A stretch of DNA of 7,011 nt from assembly GCA_937902905.1 (NCBI GenBank), contig CALELW010000066.1, forward strand, positions 1 to 7,011, in the 5' to 3' direction. The position numbers were made by a program, and so were the translations under genes. This DNA is from an uncultured Clostridium sp. (GTDB lineage Bacteria; Bacillota; Clostridia; Lachnospirales; Lachnospiraceae). Within the stretch, counting starts at the first letter, position 1. Each line of letters begins with the position of its first letter. This document shows, piece after piece, positions 1 to 5,698 of this stretch. The notes below the pieces were generated by a model, which worked only from the letters and a program-made list of their open reading frames with translations, had not been told where the DNA came from and did no database searches.

Positions 1-652
1 CGTCTTTTGTCAATTTTGCAATATGACCTTCTTTTAAGACGAAATAATGTTTCGTGTGACTGACTAAAGCAACCATATCAGAAGCAATGATAGAACCGCG
101 GTCTGTATGAGCGGCAACCAAAGGACTGCCATTTCGCACAGCATAGATGGTTTCCGGTATATCAGAAAAAATAATACAAAAACCATATGCACCAACCAGT
201 TTTGAAATGGCTTTACGAATGGCAGCTTCCGGGTCACCGGTATAACAGTCATCAATTACCATTGCGGCGATTTCTGTATCAGTCTGGGAGATTGGTTCTT
301 TTCCCTTTGCAGCAAGTTCTTCCTGTAATTCCTTGTAATTTTCAATGATTCCGTTATGAATCAAAGTTACTTTGCCTGCTGTGTGGGGATGGGAGTTTGT
401 GTCCGATACGCCACCGTGTGTTGCCCAGCGGGTGTGTCCGATACCACAAGTGGTTACATCATCCGCTGCCTCTTTGGCAACTTTATCTTTTAGACAAGAT
501 ACTTTTCCCACCGTTTTGATTGTCTTTATTCCGTTTGGTAGGCAGTAAGCAATACCTGCACTGTCATAGCCACGATATTCCAATGCCTGTAAGCCTTTTA
601 ACAGTTCTTTTTTTGCATCGTCAAGACCTACATATCCAATAATTCCGCACAT
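1..652 (-). CDS. glmS: Glutamine--fructose-6-phosphate aminotransferase, N-terminal part (runs off left edge)
   Basis: GlmS makes glucosamine-6-phosphate from fructose-6-phosphate and glutamine in the cytoplasm, the entry step to peptidoglycan amino sugars. Only 217 codons are in the window, essentially the glutaminase (class II amidotransferase) domain; the two SIS isomerase domains lie outside. The translation begins MCGIIGYVG, giving the Cys2 nucleophile exposed after Met removal. Other family landmarks are LEYRGYDSAG (26-33), GHTRWATHGG (72-81, Arg75), HNGIIEN (99-105), QTDTE (123-127, Asp125), GAYG and GSPLV. The start is fixed by the Cys2 motif and by an AAAGGAGA ribosome binding site at 661-668, 8 bases upstream. 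It is divergent from aroB. The leader from its predicted promoter is only about 70 nt, so the glmS ribozyme known from some Firmicutes does not fit here. Function is near certain; only the truncation by the window limits the call. Confidence 0.96.
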   Translation of the reverse strand, partial: MCGIIGYVGLDDAKKELLKGLQALEYRGYDSAGIAYCLPNGIKTIKTVGKVSCLKDKVAKEAADDVTTCGIGHTRWATHGGVSDTNSHPHTAGKVTLIHNGIIENYKELQEELAAKGKEPISQTDTEIAAMVIDDCYTGDPEAAIRKAISKLVGAYGFCIIFSDIPETIYAVRNGSPLVAAHTDRGSIIASDMVALVSHTKHYFVLKEGHIAKLTKD

Positions 653-680
653 AGTAAATATCTCCTTTAACGCATGTTTT

Positions 681-707
681 TGAAAAAGACAAGATATGCC
701 TTTTTCA
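681..707 (-). repeat. Hairpin in the glmS leader
   Basis: A perfect 8-bp inverted repeat (TGAAAAAG / CTTTTTCA) with an 11-nt loop lies between the predicted glmS start point (about 721) and its ribosome binding site. There is no U-tract directly after the 3' arm on either strand, so it is not a convincing terminator. It could be a 5' stabilising stem or a protein site. Its role is unknown. Confidence 0.4.
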
Positions 708-724
708 TCATTTTCTTATTCTAT

Positions 725-762
725 GAAATGGTATCATTTCTTGTGAATAATGTCAAGAAATG
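725..762. promoter_or_regulatory. Candidate operator: perfect inverted repeats over the glmS promoter
   Basis: CATTTCTTG (735-743) and CAAGAAATG (754-762) form a perfect 9-bp inverted repeat with a 10-bp spacer, overlapping the glmS -35. A further half-site, GAAATG at 725-730, forms a second inverted repeat with CATTTC (735-740), spacer 4 bp, covering the -10. Three related half-sites over one core promoter are typical of a dimeric repressor site. The right edge ends 12 bp before the aroB -35, so the same protein could also affect aroB. The cognate regulator cannot be named from this sequence. Confidence 0.55.
728..756 (-). promoter_or_regulatory. glmS promoter (sigma-A type, extended -10)
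   Basis: Read on the minus strand: a perfect -35 TTGACA (751-756), a 17-bp spacer, and TACCAT (728-733, 4/6 to TATAAT) preceded by TGA, which makes an extended -10. Transcription would start near 721, giving a leader of about 70 nt before the glmS ATG. Inverted repeats overlie both hexamers (see operator entry). Confidence 0.75.
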
Positions 763-774
763 CGATAAGATTAG

Positions 775-803
775 TTGCGCTAAAAGGCAAGATACGGTAT
801 ACT
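775..803 (+). promoter_or_regulatory. aroB promoter (sigma-A type)
   Basis: TTGCGC (775-780) and TATACT (798-803, 5/6) are separated by exactly 17 bp, and the start codon lies 33 bp beyond the -10. The -35 matches consensus only in its first three bases. It lies back to back with the glmS promoter; the two -35 boxes are 18 bp apart. Confidence 0.6.
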
Positions 804-835
804 AAAAAAGAATATGACAAAGGAGAAAATGACAT

Positions 836-1957
836 ATGAGTAATTTTCATGTTGCACTGAAAAAAGTGGTAGATGACTCTTATGATGTTCAGATTGGCTG
901 TGGACTGATAGATGAAATGATTCGGGACATAAAAGAAGGTCTTGTTGGAAATAAAAAGAAGTTTGCCGTGATTACGGATTCGAATGTGGATGAAGTTTAT
1001 GGCAGACCGGTTTTAGAGAAACTTCTTGCGGCCGGATATCAGGGAGATTTGTTTGTATTTGAGGCGGGAGAAAAAAGTAAAGTAAGAAAGACAAAAGAAG
1101 AAATTGAGGATGCTATGCTGGCGAAAGGTTACCGCCGTGACTGCTGTGTCATTGCAGTCGGTGGTGGTGTGGTGACCGATTTGGCTGGTTTCTTAGCAGG
1201 AACGTTTGGCAGAGGTGTGCCGGTGATTCATTATGCAACGACACTTCTTGCTGCGGCAGATGCTTCAATTGGTGGAAAGACAGCGGTGGATACTGATTTG
1301 GCTACGAATCTGATTGGTCTGATTTATCAGCCGAAGAAAGTTTATGTGGATATTGATGCGTGGAAGACTCTTCCGAAACGTCATTTAATCAATGGACTTG
1401 CGGAGACGATTAAGCATGCGTGTCTTGCCGATTATGAATTGTTTACTTATTTAGAAGAACACTGGCAGGATATTCTTTCCTGCGACAAAGAAGCCTGTAC
1501 ATACATTTCCGAGCATAACTGCAAGGTTAAGTATGAGGTCGTGATGAAAGATGAAAAGGAGAATAACCTTCGTGAAATCTTAAATCTTGGACATACGGTG
1601 GGTCGTGCCATTGAGACAGTGAGCGATTACCGGCTTTTGCATGGTGAGGCATTATCGATTGGTATGACGGCACAGGTTTTGCTTGGATGCCACTCCGGTT
1701 ATTTGTCAAAAGAGGAATGTGACCGGGTGATTGCGCTGCAAGAGGCAGTGGGACTTCCGGTTCGGATTCCGGAGTATATTGACCGCGAGGAATTGGTGAA
1801 AAAATTATACACGGATAAAAAAGTAAGAGATGGCAGACTTCGCTTTGTTTTCCAAAAAGGAATCGGCGATGTTATGACATTTGGAGAAGAAACGTACGCA
1901 AGATGCGTACCGGAGGAAGAAATTCGTGCAGTGTTAATGGATGATACTGTACTTTAA
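836..1957 (+). CDS. aroB: 3-dehydroquinate synthase (AroB family, atypical active site)
   Basis: The family cyclises DAHP to 3-dehydroquinate using NAD+ and a divalent metal (second shikimate-pathway step, cytoplasmic). The protein is 373 aa, about the usual length. Visible landmarks: nucleotide-binding GGGVVTD (109-115), RGV (Arg126), TTLLAAADASIGGKT (Asp142, Lys148), TNLIG (Asn158), GLAETIK (Glu190, Lys193), Lys232, Arg246, then LNLGHT with Asn250 and His253, LHGEA (His269), DKK (327-329). Spacing of these matches the active-site set I recall for Aspergillus AroB. Two positions deviate: the second His of the usual GHTxGHAIE is Arg257, and the Lys before the conserved Asn is Thr157; the usual VPTTLLAQVD is YATTLLAAAD. 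AAAGGAG at 819-825 precedes the ATG by 10 bases. It is divergent from glmS, with LemA 46 bp downstream. DHQ synthase is most likely; another sugar-phosphate cyclase of the same superfamily is the main alternative. Confidence 0.87.
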   Translation: MSNFHVALKKVVDDSYDVQIGCGLIDEMIRDIKEGLVGNKKKFAVITDSNVDEVYGRPVLEKLLAAGYQGDLFVFEAGEKSKVRKTKEEIEDAMLAKGYRRDCCVIAVGGGVVTDLAGFLAGTFGRGVPVIHYATTLLAAADASIGGKTAVDTDLATNLIGLIYQPKKVYVDIDAWKTLPKRHLINGLAETIKHACLADYELFTYLEEHWQDILSCDKEACTYISEHNCKVKYEVVMKDEKENNLREILNLGHTVGRAIETVSDYRLLHGEALSIGMTAQVLLGCHSGYLSKEECDRVIALQEAVGLPVRIPEYIDREELVKKLYTDKKVRDGRLRFVFQKGIGDVMTFGEETYARCVPEEEIRAVLMDDTVL

Positions 1958-1965
1958 AATAGATT

Positions 1966-1988
1966 TATAATAACCCCGGGAAACCCGG
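1966..1988 (+). promoter_or_regulatory. Possible -10 box and small GC hairpin before lemA
   Basis: A perfect TATAAT (1966-1971) lies in the 46-bp aroB-lemA gap but I find no acceptable -35 at 16-19 bp, so a promoter is only possible. It is followed by a 5-bp GC stem with a 3-nt loop (CCGGG AAA CCCGG, 1976-1988), just before the GAGGG ribosome binding site. The stem has no T-run, so it is not an intrinsic terminator. Transcription from aroB into lemA remains possible. Confidence 0.3.
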
Positions 1989-2003
1989 AGAAAGAGGGAT
2001 AAC

Positions 2004-2561
2004 ATGTTAGTAGGAATTATTATTGGTGCTGTTGTATTACTTTTAATTATTTTTGTAATCAGCAGCTACAACAAACTTGTAAAACAGAAAGTAAATGTTG
2101 AAGAGGCATTTGCTACAATGGATGTATATTTGAAAAAGCGTTTTGATTTGATACCAAATCTGGTAGAAACTGTAAAAGGTTATGCTAAACATGAAAGTGA
2201 GACATTGATTGCTGTTATTGAAAAACGAGGAAACAATTATGACAGCATGACTGAAGAACAGAAAATCGAGAGCGGTGCCGCTATTTCCAGTGTAATACCT
2301 AACATTATGGCGTTGGCAGAATCTTATCCGGATTTGAAAGCAAACCAGAACTTCATGAATTTGAGCAATCAGCTGGAGGCAGTGGAAGAGGATATTGCCA
2401 ATTCCAGAAAATATTATAACGGTACGGTAAAACGTTATAACATGTCGGTACAAACGATTCCAACCAATATTATTGCCGGTATGTTCCACTTTGAGAAGAA
2501 AACGATGTTTGAGGTTGAGAGCCAGGCAGAGCGCCAGAATGTGAAGGTGAAATTCGATTGA
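2004..2561 (+). CDS. lemA: LemA family membrane protein
   Basis: A 185-aa protein with an N-terminal membrane anchor (about residues 2-20) followed by a largely helical domain. Family landmarks are KKRFDLIPNLVETVKGY (44-60), YPDLKANQNFMNLSNQLE (108-125) and EEDIANSRKYYNGTVKRYN (128-146). Length and topology are typical for LemA (PF04011), whose biochemical role is not established. It likely sits in the cytoplasmic membrane with one short N-terminal segment. The ATG has an AGAGGG ribosome binding site about 7 bases upstream. Its 3' end overlaps the start of the DUF2207 gene by 4 bp, implying translational coupling; LemA-DUF2207 pairing recurs in bacteria and suggests a joint envelope function. 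Family membership is clear; function is unknown. Confidence 0.92.
   Translation: MLVGIIIGAVVLLLIIFVISSYNKLVKQKVNVEEAFATMDVYLKKRFDLIPNLVETVKGYAKHESETLIAVIEKRGNNYDSMTEEQKIESGAAISSVIPNIMALAESYPDLKANQNFMNLSNQLEAVEEDIANSRKYYNGTVKRYNMSVQTIPTNIIAGMFHFEKKTMFEVESQAERQNVKVKFD
2544..2550 (+). promoter_or_regulatory. Ribosome binding site deciding the TTG start of the DUF2207 gene
   Basis: AAGGTGA complements the 3' end of 16S rRNA (anti-SD UCACCUCC) and lies 7 bases before TTG at 2558. That TTG is followed at once by a signal-peptide sequence and overlaps the lemA stop as TTGA, which supports it as the start over later codons. Confidence 0.7.
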
Positions 2562-4402
2562 AAATAAAAAGTTTTCTGTTTGCAGGTGTTTTTATTGTTC
2601 TTTCACTTTTCTTTGCCGCTCCAATGAATGCGAAGGCTGCAAATTTTACCATTGATAAATATGAGGTAAATATGAAGGTGACGAAGGATAACACCTATCA
2701 GATAAAAGAGCACATAGAAGTGAATTTTAAGTCGAAAAGTCATGGTATATACCGTGATATCCCGCTTATTAATGATGTAAAGCGTGAAGATGGCAGTTCG
2801 AACCGCATTGTGGCAAGAGTGGAGAATCTTGACTGTGGAGACGAGGAATATGAATCTTCCAGAGAAGGTGATAACCTGCGAGTTCGTCTTGGTGATGAAG
2901 ATGTAGAAATTACCGGTAAATATGAATATAACATTTCCTATAACTATGTACTGGGAAATGATGTGCTGCCAAATGAGGATGAGTTTTATTTCAATGTAAT
3001 TGGTACGGGATGGGGGACCACCATTTCCAATGTATCATTTTCAGTTGAGATGCCGGAAACTTTTGATGAGACTAATCTTGGTATGTCTTATGGTGTCTAC
3101 GGTGAAGCAAAACTGGATGGTCTGTATTATTCTATTGATGGCAATACCATTTATGGTGAGCTGGATACGGATGTCGTCCTTGGAGTGGGAGAGGGCGTGA
3201 ATGTCCGCCTTTCATTGCCGGAAGGTTATTTTGTTAAGGTAAAACATACACCATGGATGGCATATGTTGGAATTGTTTTTGCCGTAGTGGCTGTGATTGT
3301 GGCATTTCTGCTTTGGTTTATTTTTGGCCGCGATGACCCGGTTATTGAAACGGTTGAATTTTATCCGCCGGATGGCTTAAACAGTGTGGAGCTTGCGTTT
3401 GCCTATCGGGGATATGCGTCTTCAAAAGATGTTGTTTCCATGATTGTTGATTTAGCACAGAAAGGCTATATTGAAATTCATCAGGGACCAAACAAAAAAG
3501 ATTTTACACTGATTAAGAGATTAGAGTATAATGGCACGAATAAGGCAGAGAAAATCTTTATGGATGGTCTGTTTGATGTCTTTAGCCGTGTGGACAAAAT
3601 TGATTTGGAGGATTCCTTCTATAAAACGATTAATGCGGTTAAATCAGAAGTGAATTCCAGAGAAAATAAGGAAAAGATTTTTTATGCGAATTCTATCAAT
3701 AAAGGCTGGATTTTGTGGCTGCTTTCAATTTTGGCCTGTCTTTTTGCCGGTTTTTATCCGGTGAAAAATTATGAGTATTCCACGATATTTGGACTTTTAG
3801 TTCCGCTTGGCATTGGTGTTGCCGTGATGTTAAGTTCCTTTTTCCTATTTAGAAAAGGGAAAATACTGCCTAAAATCGGTATTTGTTTGGGACTATTGGC
3901 AGGTGCGGCAGTCGCATACTATTTCTTTATGAACTCGGCAATGCAGTGTGTTCACCCGTTGTATCAGATTTCCTACGTTTTTGCCTTGGGAGCTTCTTTT
4001 GTGGCAATATTCTTCCATGATTTCTTATCCAAACGAACACCGTATGGTACAGAAATCCTTGGACGCATTTTAGGTTTCCGTAATTTCCTGATTACAGCGG
4101 AAAAGGATAAATTAGAGGCTCTTGTGGAAGAAAATCCAGAGTATTTTTATGATATACTTCCGTATACCTATGTTCTTGACGTGTCGAGTAAGTGGATGAA
4201 GAAATTTGAGTCTCTTACGATGTCGGCGCCGAATTGGTATTCAAGCGAGGATGACCGCGCATTTGATTATATTATGTTTAGTCACTTTATGTCTTCGACC
4301 ATGTCTACGGCGATGACGAGTATGACTTCGACACCAAGTTCCAGCAGCGGCGGCGGATTTTCCGGCGGTGGTTCCGGCGGCGGTGGTGGCGGAAGCTGGT
4401 AA
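2558..4402 (+). CDS. DUF2207 domain-containing membrane protein with Gly-rich tail
   Basis: A 614-aa envelope protein of unknown function. In order: Sec signal peptide (1 to about 27, likely cut at AKA-A); extracellular beta-rich domain (about 28-230) with the family-typical IEVNFKSKSHGIYRDIPL (53-70); TM1 (about 234-256); a cytoplasmic part opening with VEFYPPDGLNSVELAFAYRG (266-285); four further hydrophobic segments (about 383-401, 409-431, 438-457, 469-489); a C-terminal domain containing GTEILGRILGFRNFL (497-511); and a Ser/Gly tail (595-614) ending GGGGGGSW. That domain order and Gly-rich terminus are usual for DUF2207 (PF09972). It starts at TTG, overlaps the lemA stop by 4 bp and has a Shine-Dalgarno 7 bases upstream, so it is probably translated in coupling with LemA. 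No terminator is visible after it; the next promoter begins 14 bp past the stop. Confidence 0.9.
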   Translation: MKIKSFLFAGVFIVLSLFFAAPMNAKAANFTIDKYEVNMKVTKDNTYQIKEHIEVNFKSKSHGIYRDIPLINDVKREDGSSNRIVARVENLDCGDEEYESSREGDNLRVRLGDEDVEITGKYEYNISYNYVLGNDVLPNEDEFYFNVIGTGWGTTISNVSFSVEMPETFDETNLGMSYGVYGEAKLDGLYYSIDGNTIYGELDTDVVLGVGEGVNVRLSLPEGYFVKVKHTPWMAYVGIVFAVVAVIVAFLLWFIFGRDDPVIETVEFYPPDGLNSVELAFAYRGYASSKDVVSMIVDLAQKGYIEIHQGPNKKDFTLIKRLEYNGTNKAEKIFMDGLFDVFSRVDKIDLEDSFYKTINAVKSEVNSRENKEKIFYANSINKGWILWLLSILACLFAGFYPVKNYEYSTIFGLLVPLGIGVAVMLSSFFLFRKGKILPKIGICLGLLAGAAVAYYFFMNSAMQCVHPLYQISYVFALGASFVAIFFHDFLSKRTPYGTEILGRILGFRNFLITAEKDKLEALVEENPEYFYDILPYTYVLDVSSKWMKKFESLTMSAPNWYSSEDDRAFDYIMFSHFMSSTMSTAMTSMTSTPSSSSGGGFSGGGSGGGGGGSW

Positions 4403-4416
4403 AAAATAAAAAAAAG

Positions 4417-4445
4417 TTGCGTTTCTCGTATAATTATGATATAGT
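4417..4445 (+). promoter_or_regulatory. Promoter of the Mn2+ riboswitch operon (extended -10)
   Basis: TTGCGT (4417-4422), 17-bp spacer, then TATAGT (4440-4445, 5/6) preceded by TGA at 4437-4439, an extended -10. The predicted start, about 4452, falls just before the first pairing base of the aptamer's closing stem, which independently supports the assignment. The -35 resembles that of aroB (TTGCGC). Confidence 0.65.
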
Positions 4446-4456
4446 TTGATAAACTA

Positions 4457-4574
4457 CGAATAAAGGGGAGTAGCTTGCGTTTTTAAAACGTAATATGATA
4501 TCGTCAATACACGAGCGGGTATCGAAAAGATAGCCCGGCTCCGGTACATATTCTATGAAGCGAGACTTTTATTG
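4457..4574 (+). promoter_or_regulatory. yybP-ykoY (manganese) riboswitch aptamer
   Basis: The two conserved blocks of the yybP-ykoY class are present: AAAGGGGAGTAGC (4462-4474) and GAAGCGAGACTTTTA (4557-4571). The closing stem P1 pairs CGAATAAAG with CTTTTATTG with one bulged T. GCTT (4473-4476) pairs with AAGC (4558-4561) for the next stem. The two arms between contain an A/T-rich hairpin (CGTTTTT/AAAACG, about 4478-4491) and a stem formed by GAGC GGGTATC ... GATAGCCC GGCTC (about 4513-4541). The class binds Mn2+ and usually turns genes on. Here it precedes a cation exchanger, a known gene association of this class. Identification is by motif recall; a covariance-model search would settle it. 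Confidence 0.9.
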
Positions 4575-4619
4575 TGGCACAGTGTTTTATTTGTGTTGCG
4601 GTAAAGTCTCGCTTTTATT
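4558..4619 (+). terminator. Riboswitch-controlled intrinsic terminator
   Basis: AAGCGAGACTTT (4558-4569) pairs perfectly over 12 bp with AAAGTCTCGCTT (4603-4614), and TTTTATT (4613-4619) gives the U-tract. The inner part continues with mostly G-U pairs and CACA/TGTG around a loop of about 10 nt. The 5' arm is the 3' conserved strand of the aptamer, so Mn2+-bound aptamer and terminator are mutually exclusive. This is the wiring of an ON switch. Confidence 0.85.
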
Positions 4620-4662
4620 GTGGCATAAGCTAAACTTACTTGGCTGAGACTTTATGGTGGCA
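4562..4662 (+). repeat. Three-copy direct repeat in the riboswitch expression platform
   Basis: CTTTTATTGTGGCA occurs exactly at 4566-4579 and again at 4612-4625. A third, diverged copy, GAGACTTTATGGTGGCA, lies at 4646-4662 and matches GAGACTTTTATTGTGGCA (4562-4579) but for one missing T and one T-to-G change. TAAAGTCTC (4602-4610) is complementary to the GAGACTTT of the first copy and perfectly to GAGACTTTA (4646-4654) of the third, so two alternative hairpins share one arm. Confidence 0.8.
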
Positions 4663-4673
4663 GGAAAAAGAAT

Positions 4674-4678
4674 GGAGG
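4674..4678 (+). promoter_or_regulatory. Ribosome binding site favouring the second ATG of the exchanger
   Basis: GGAGG is followed by three in-frame ATGs at 4680, 4686 and 4692. The spacers would be 1, 7 and 13 bases. Seven is optimal, so 4686 is preferred over the longer reading from 4680. Confidence 0.7.
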
Positions 4679-4685
4679 AATGAAA

Positions 4686-5672
4686 ATGAAAATGTGGTTA
4701 GACCTTTTGTTACTGGTGATTGGCTTTGTCTTGTTGCTTAAAGGAGCGGATGCCTTTGTTGACGGAAGTGCCGGAGTGGCACGAATTTTTAAGGTGCCCG
4801 GTGTTATTATCGGACTTACGATTGTGGCGATGGGAACGAGTGCGCCGGAGCTTGCGGTCAGTGTATCAGCGGGAATGGCTGGTTCCAATGCGATTGCGGT
4901 AAGCAATGTTGTCGGCTCAAATATTTTTAATCTTTTGATGGTTCTTGGTATTTGTGCGATGATGAAAGCACTGCCGGTGGATTCCGGAATTAAGAAGAGA
5001 GATTATCCGATTTCTTTGGTGGCAACGCTTATTTTACTGATTCTTGCCGGCAATCTGTTTTTTGTTGGAAAAGTACCGGATTATCGAAATATGAATGCGA
5101 CCGGCGGTGTGCTGTACCGCTGGAATGGAATCATCTTGATTGCGTTGTTTGTATTATATCTTGCGTATACGATTTATCTTGCAAAAAAGAATAAAGAAAC
5201 AGACAATGATGAGGCAAAAAAGATGCCAATGTGGCAGTGCCTTCTTTATATTATATTGGGTCTTGCAGCAATTATTATTGGAGGACAGCTTGTGGTAATC
5301 CATGCGAAAAATATCGCACTAGCGTGGGGCATGAGTGAAACACTAGTCGGTTTAACGATTGTTGCAATTGGGACAAGCCTGCCGGAACTTGTGACATCAA
5401 TTGTTGCGGCATCCAAAGGGGAGACCGGAATGGCTGTCGGCAATGTGGTTGGTTCGAATATTTTTAACCTTTTGTTGATTTTAGGAGTTTCCAGTACCAT
5501 ACATCCGATTGCAATTTCAATGGCTTCTTTCGTGGATTTGTGTGTACTGCTTGCAGTAAGTCTGATTGCCTTTGGTTTTGTGATTACCGGAAAGCGGATT
5601 AACCGGGCAGAGGGCTTTACCATGATTGTAATGTATTTAGCTTACACCGCCTTTTCGATCTGGCGCGGATGA
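4686..5672 (+). CDS. CaCA-family Na+/Ca2+ (or Mn2+) exchanger, YrbG type
   Basis: A 328-aa cytoplasmic-membrane cation antiporter with about ten hydrophobic segments. It carries the two inverted alpha-repeats of the family. Alpha-1 has IGLTIVAMGTSAPEL with Glu55, followed by SNVVGSNIFNLL (73-84). Alpha-2 has VGLTIVAIGTSLPEL with Glu234, followed by GNVVGSNIFNLLLILG. Both cation-binding glutamates and GSNIFN blocks are intact; alpha-1 has Ser where the usual Gly precedes NVVGSN. A hydrophilic loop (about 165-180) separates the halves. The yybP-ykoY riboswitch upstream suggests induction by Mn2+ and a role in Mn2+ efflux, but the transported ion cannot be read from the protein; Ca2+ is the family default. 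The gene ends in tandem stops (TGA TAA), with the kinase-like gene 26 bp on and no promoter or terminator between. An alternative start is 4680 (330 aa). Confidence 0.92.
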   Translation: MKMWLDLLLLVIGFVLLLKGADAFVDGSAGVARIFKVPGVIIGLTIVAMGTSAPELAVSVSAGMAGSNAIAVSNVVGSNIFNLLMVLGICAMMKALPVDSGIKKRDYPISLVATLILLILAGNLFFVGKVPDYRNMNATGGVLYRWNGIILIALFVLYLAYTIYLAKKNKETDNDEAKKMPMWQCLLYIILGLAAIIIGGQLVVIHAKNIALAWGMSETLVGLTIVAIGTSLPELVTSIVAASKGETGMAVGNVVGSNIFNLLLILGVSSTIHPIAISMASFVDLCVLLAVSLIAFGFVITGKRINRAEGFTMIVMYLAYTAFSIWRG

Positions 5673-5698
5673 TAAAATTTCAGGAGGAGATACGGTAG

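Noticed and set aside
653..727. glmS ribozyme upstream of glmS
   Set aside because: Only about 70 nt separate the predicted start point from the ATG and the sequence shows no glmS ribozyme core; the full element needs far more length, and the adjacent divergent promoter leaves no room.
2043..2489. 148-aa open frame on the minus strand under lemA
   Set aside because: It lies wholly inside a clear LemA gene, lacks a recognisable domain and has no sensible start signal; it is a shadow of the coding strand.
4429..4434. TATAAT as -10 of the riboswitch promoter
   Set aside because: It is only 6 bp from TTGCGT and has no other -35; TATAGT at 4440 has 17-bp spacing and an extended -10.
4442..4456. 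TAGTTT-GAT-AAACTA hairpin as terminator of the DUF2207 gene
   Set aside because: The stem is 6 bp and A/T-rich, has no T-run after it and overlaps the promoter -10 and transcription start of the riboswitch.
4652..4906. 84-aa minus-strand open frame at the start of the exchanger, and the similar one at 5246-5623
   Set aside because: Both are antisense to the conserved alpha-repeats of the exchanger and have no ribosome binding site; low-complexity Ala/Ile/Pro/Thr content is what the reverse of such repeats gives.
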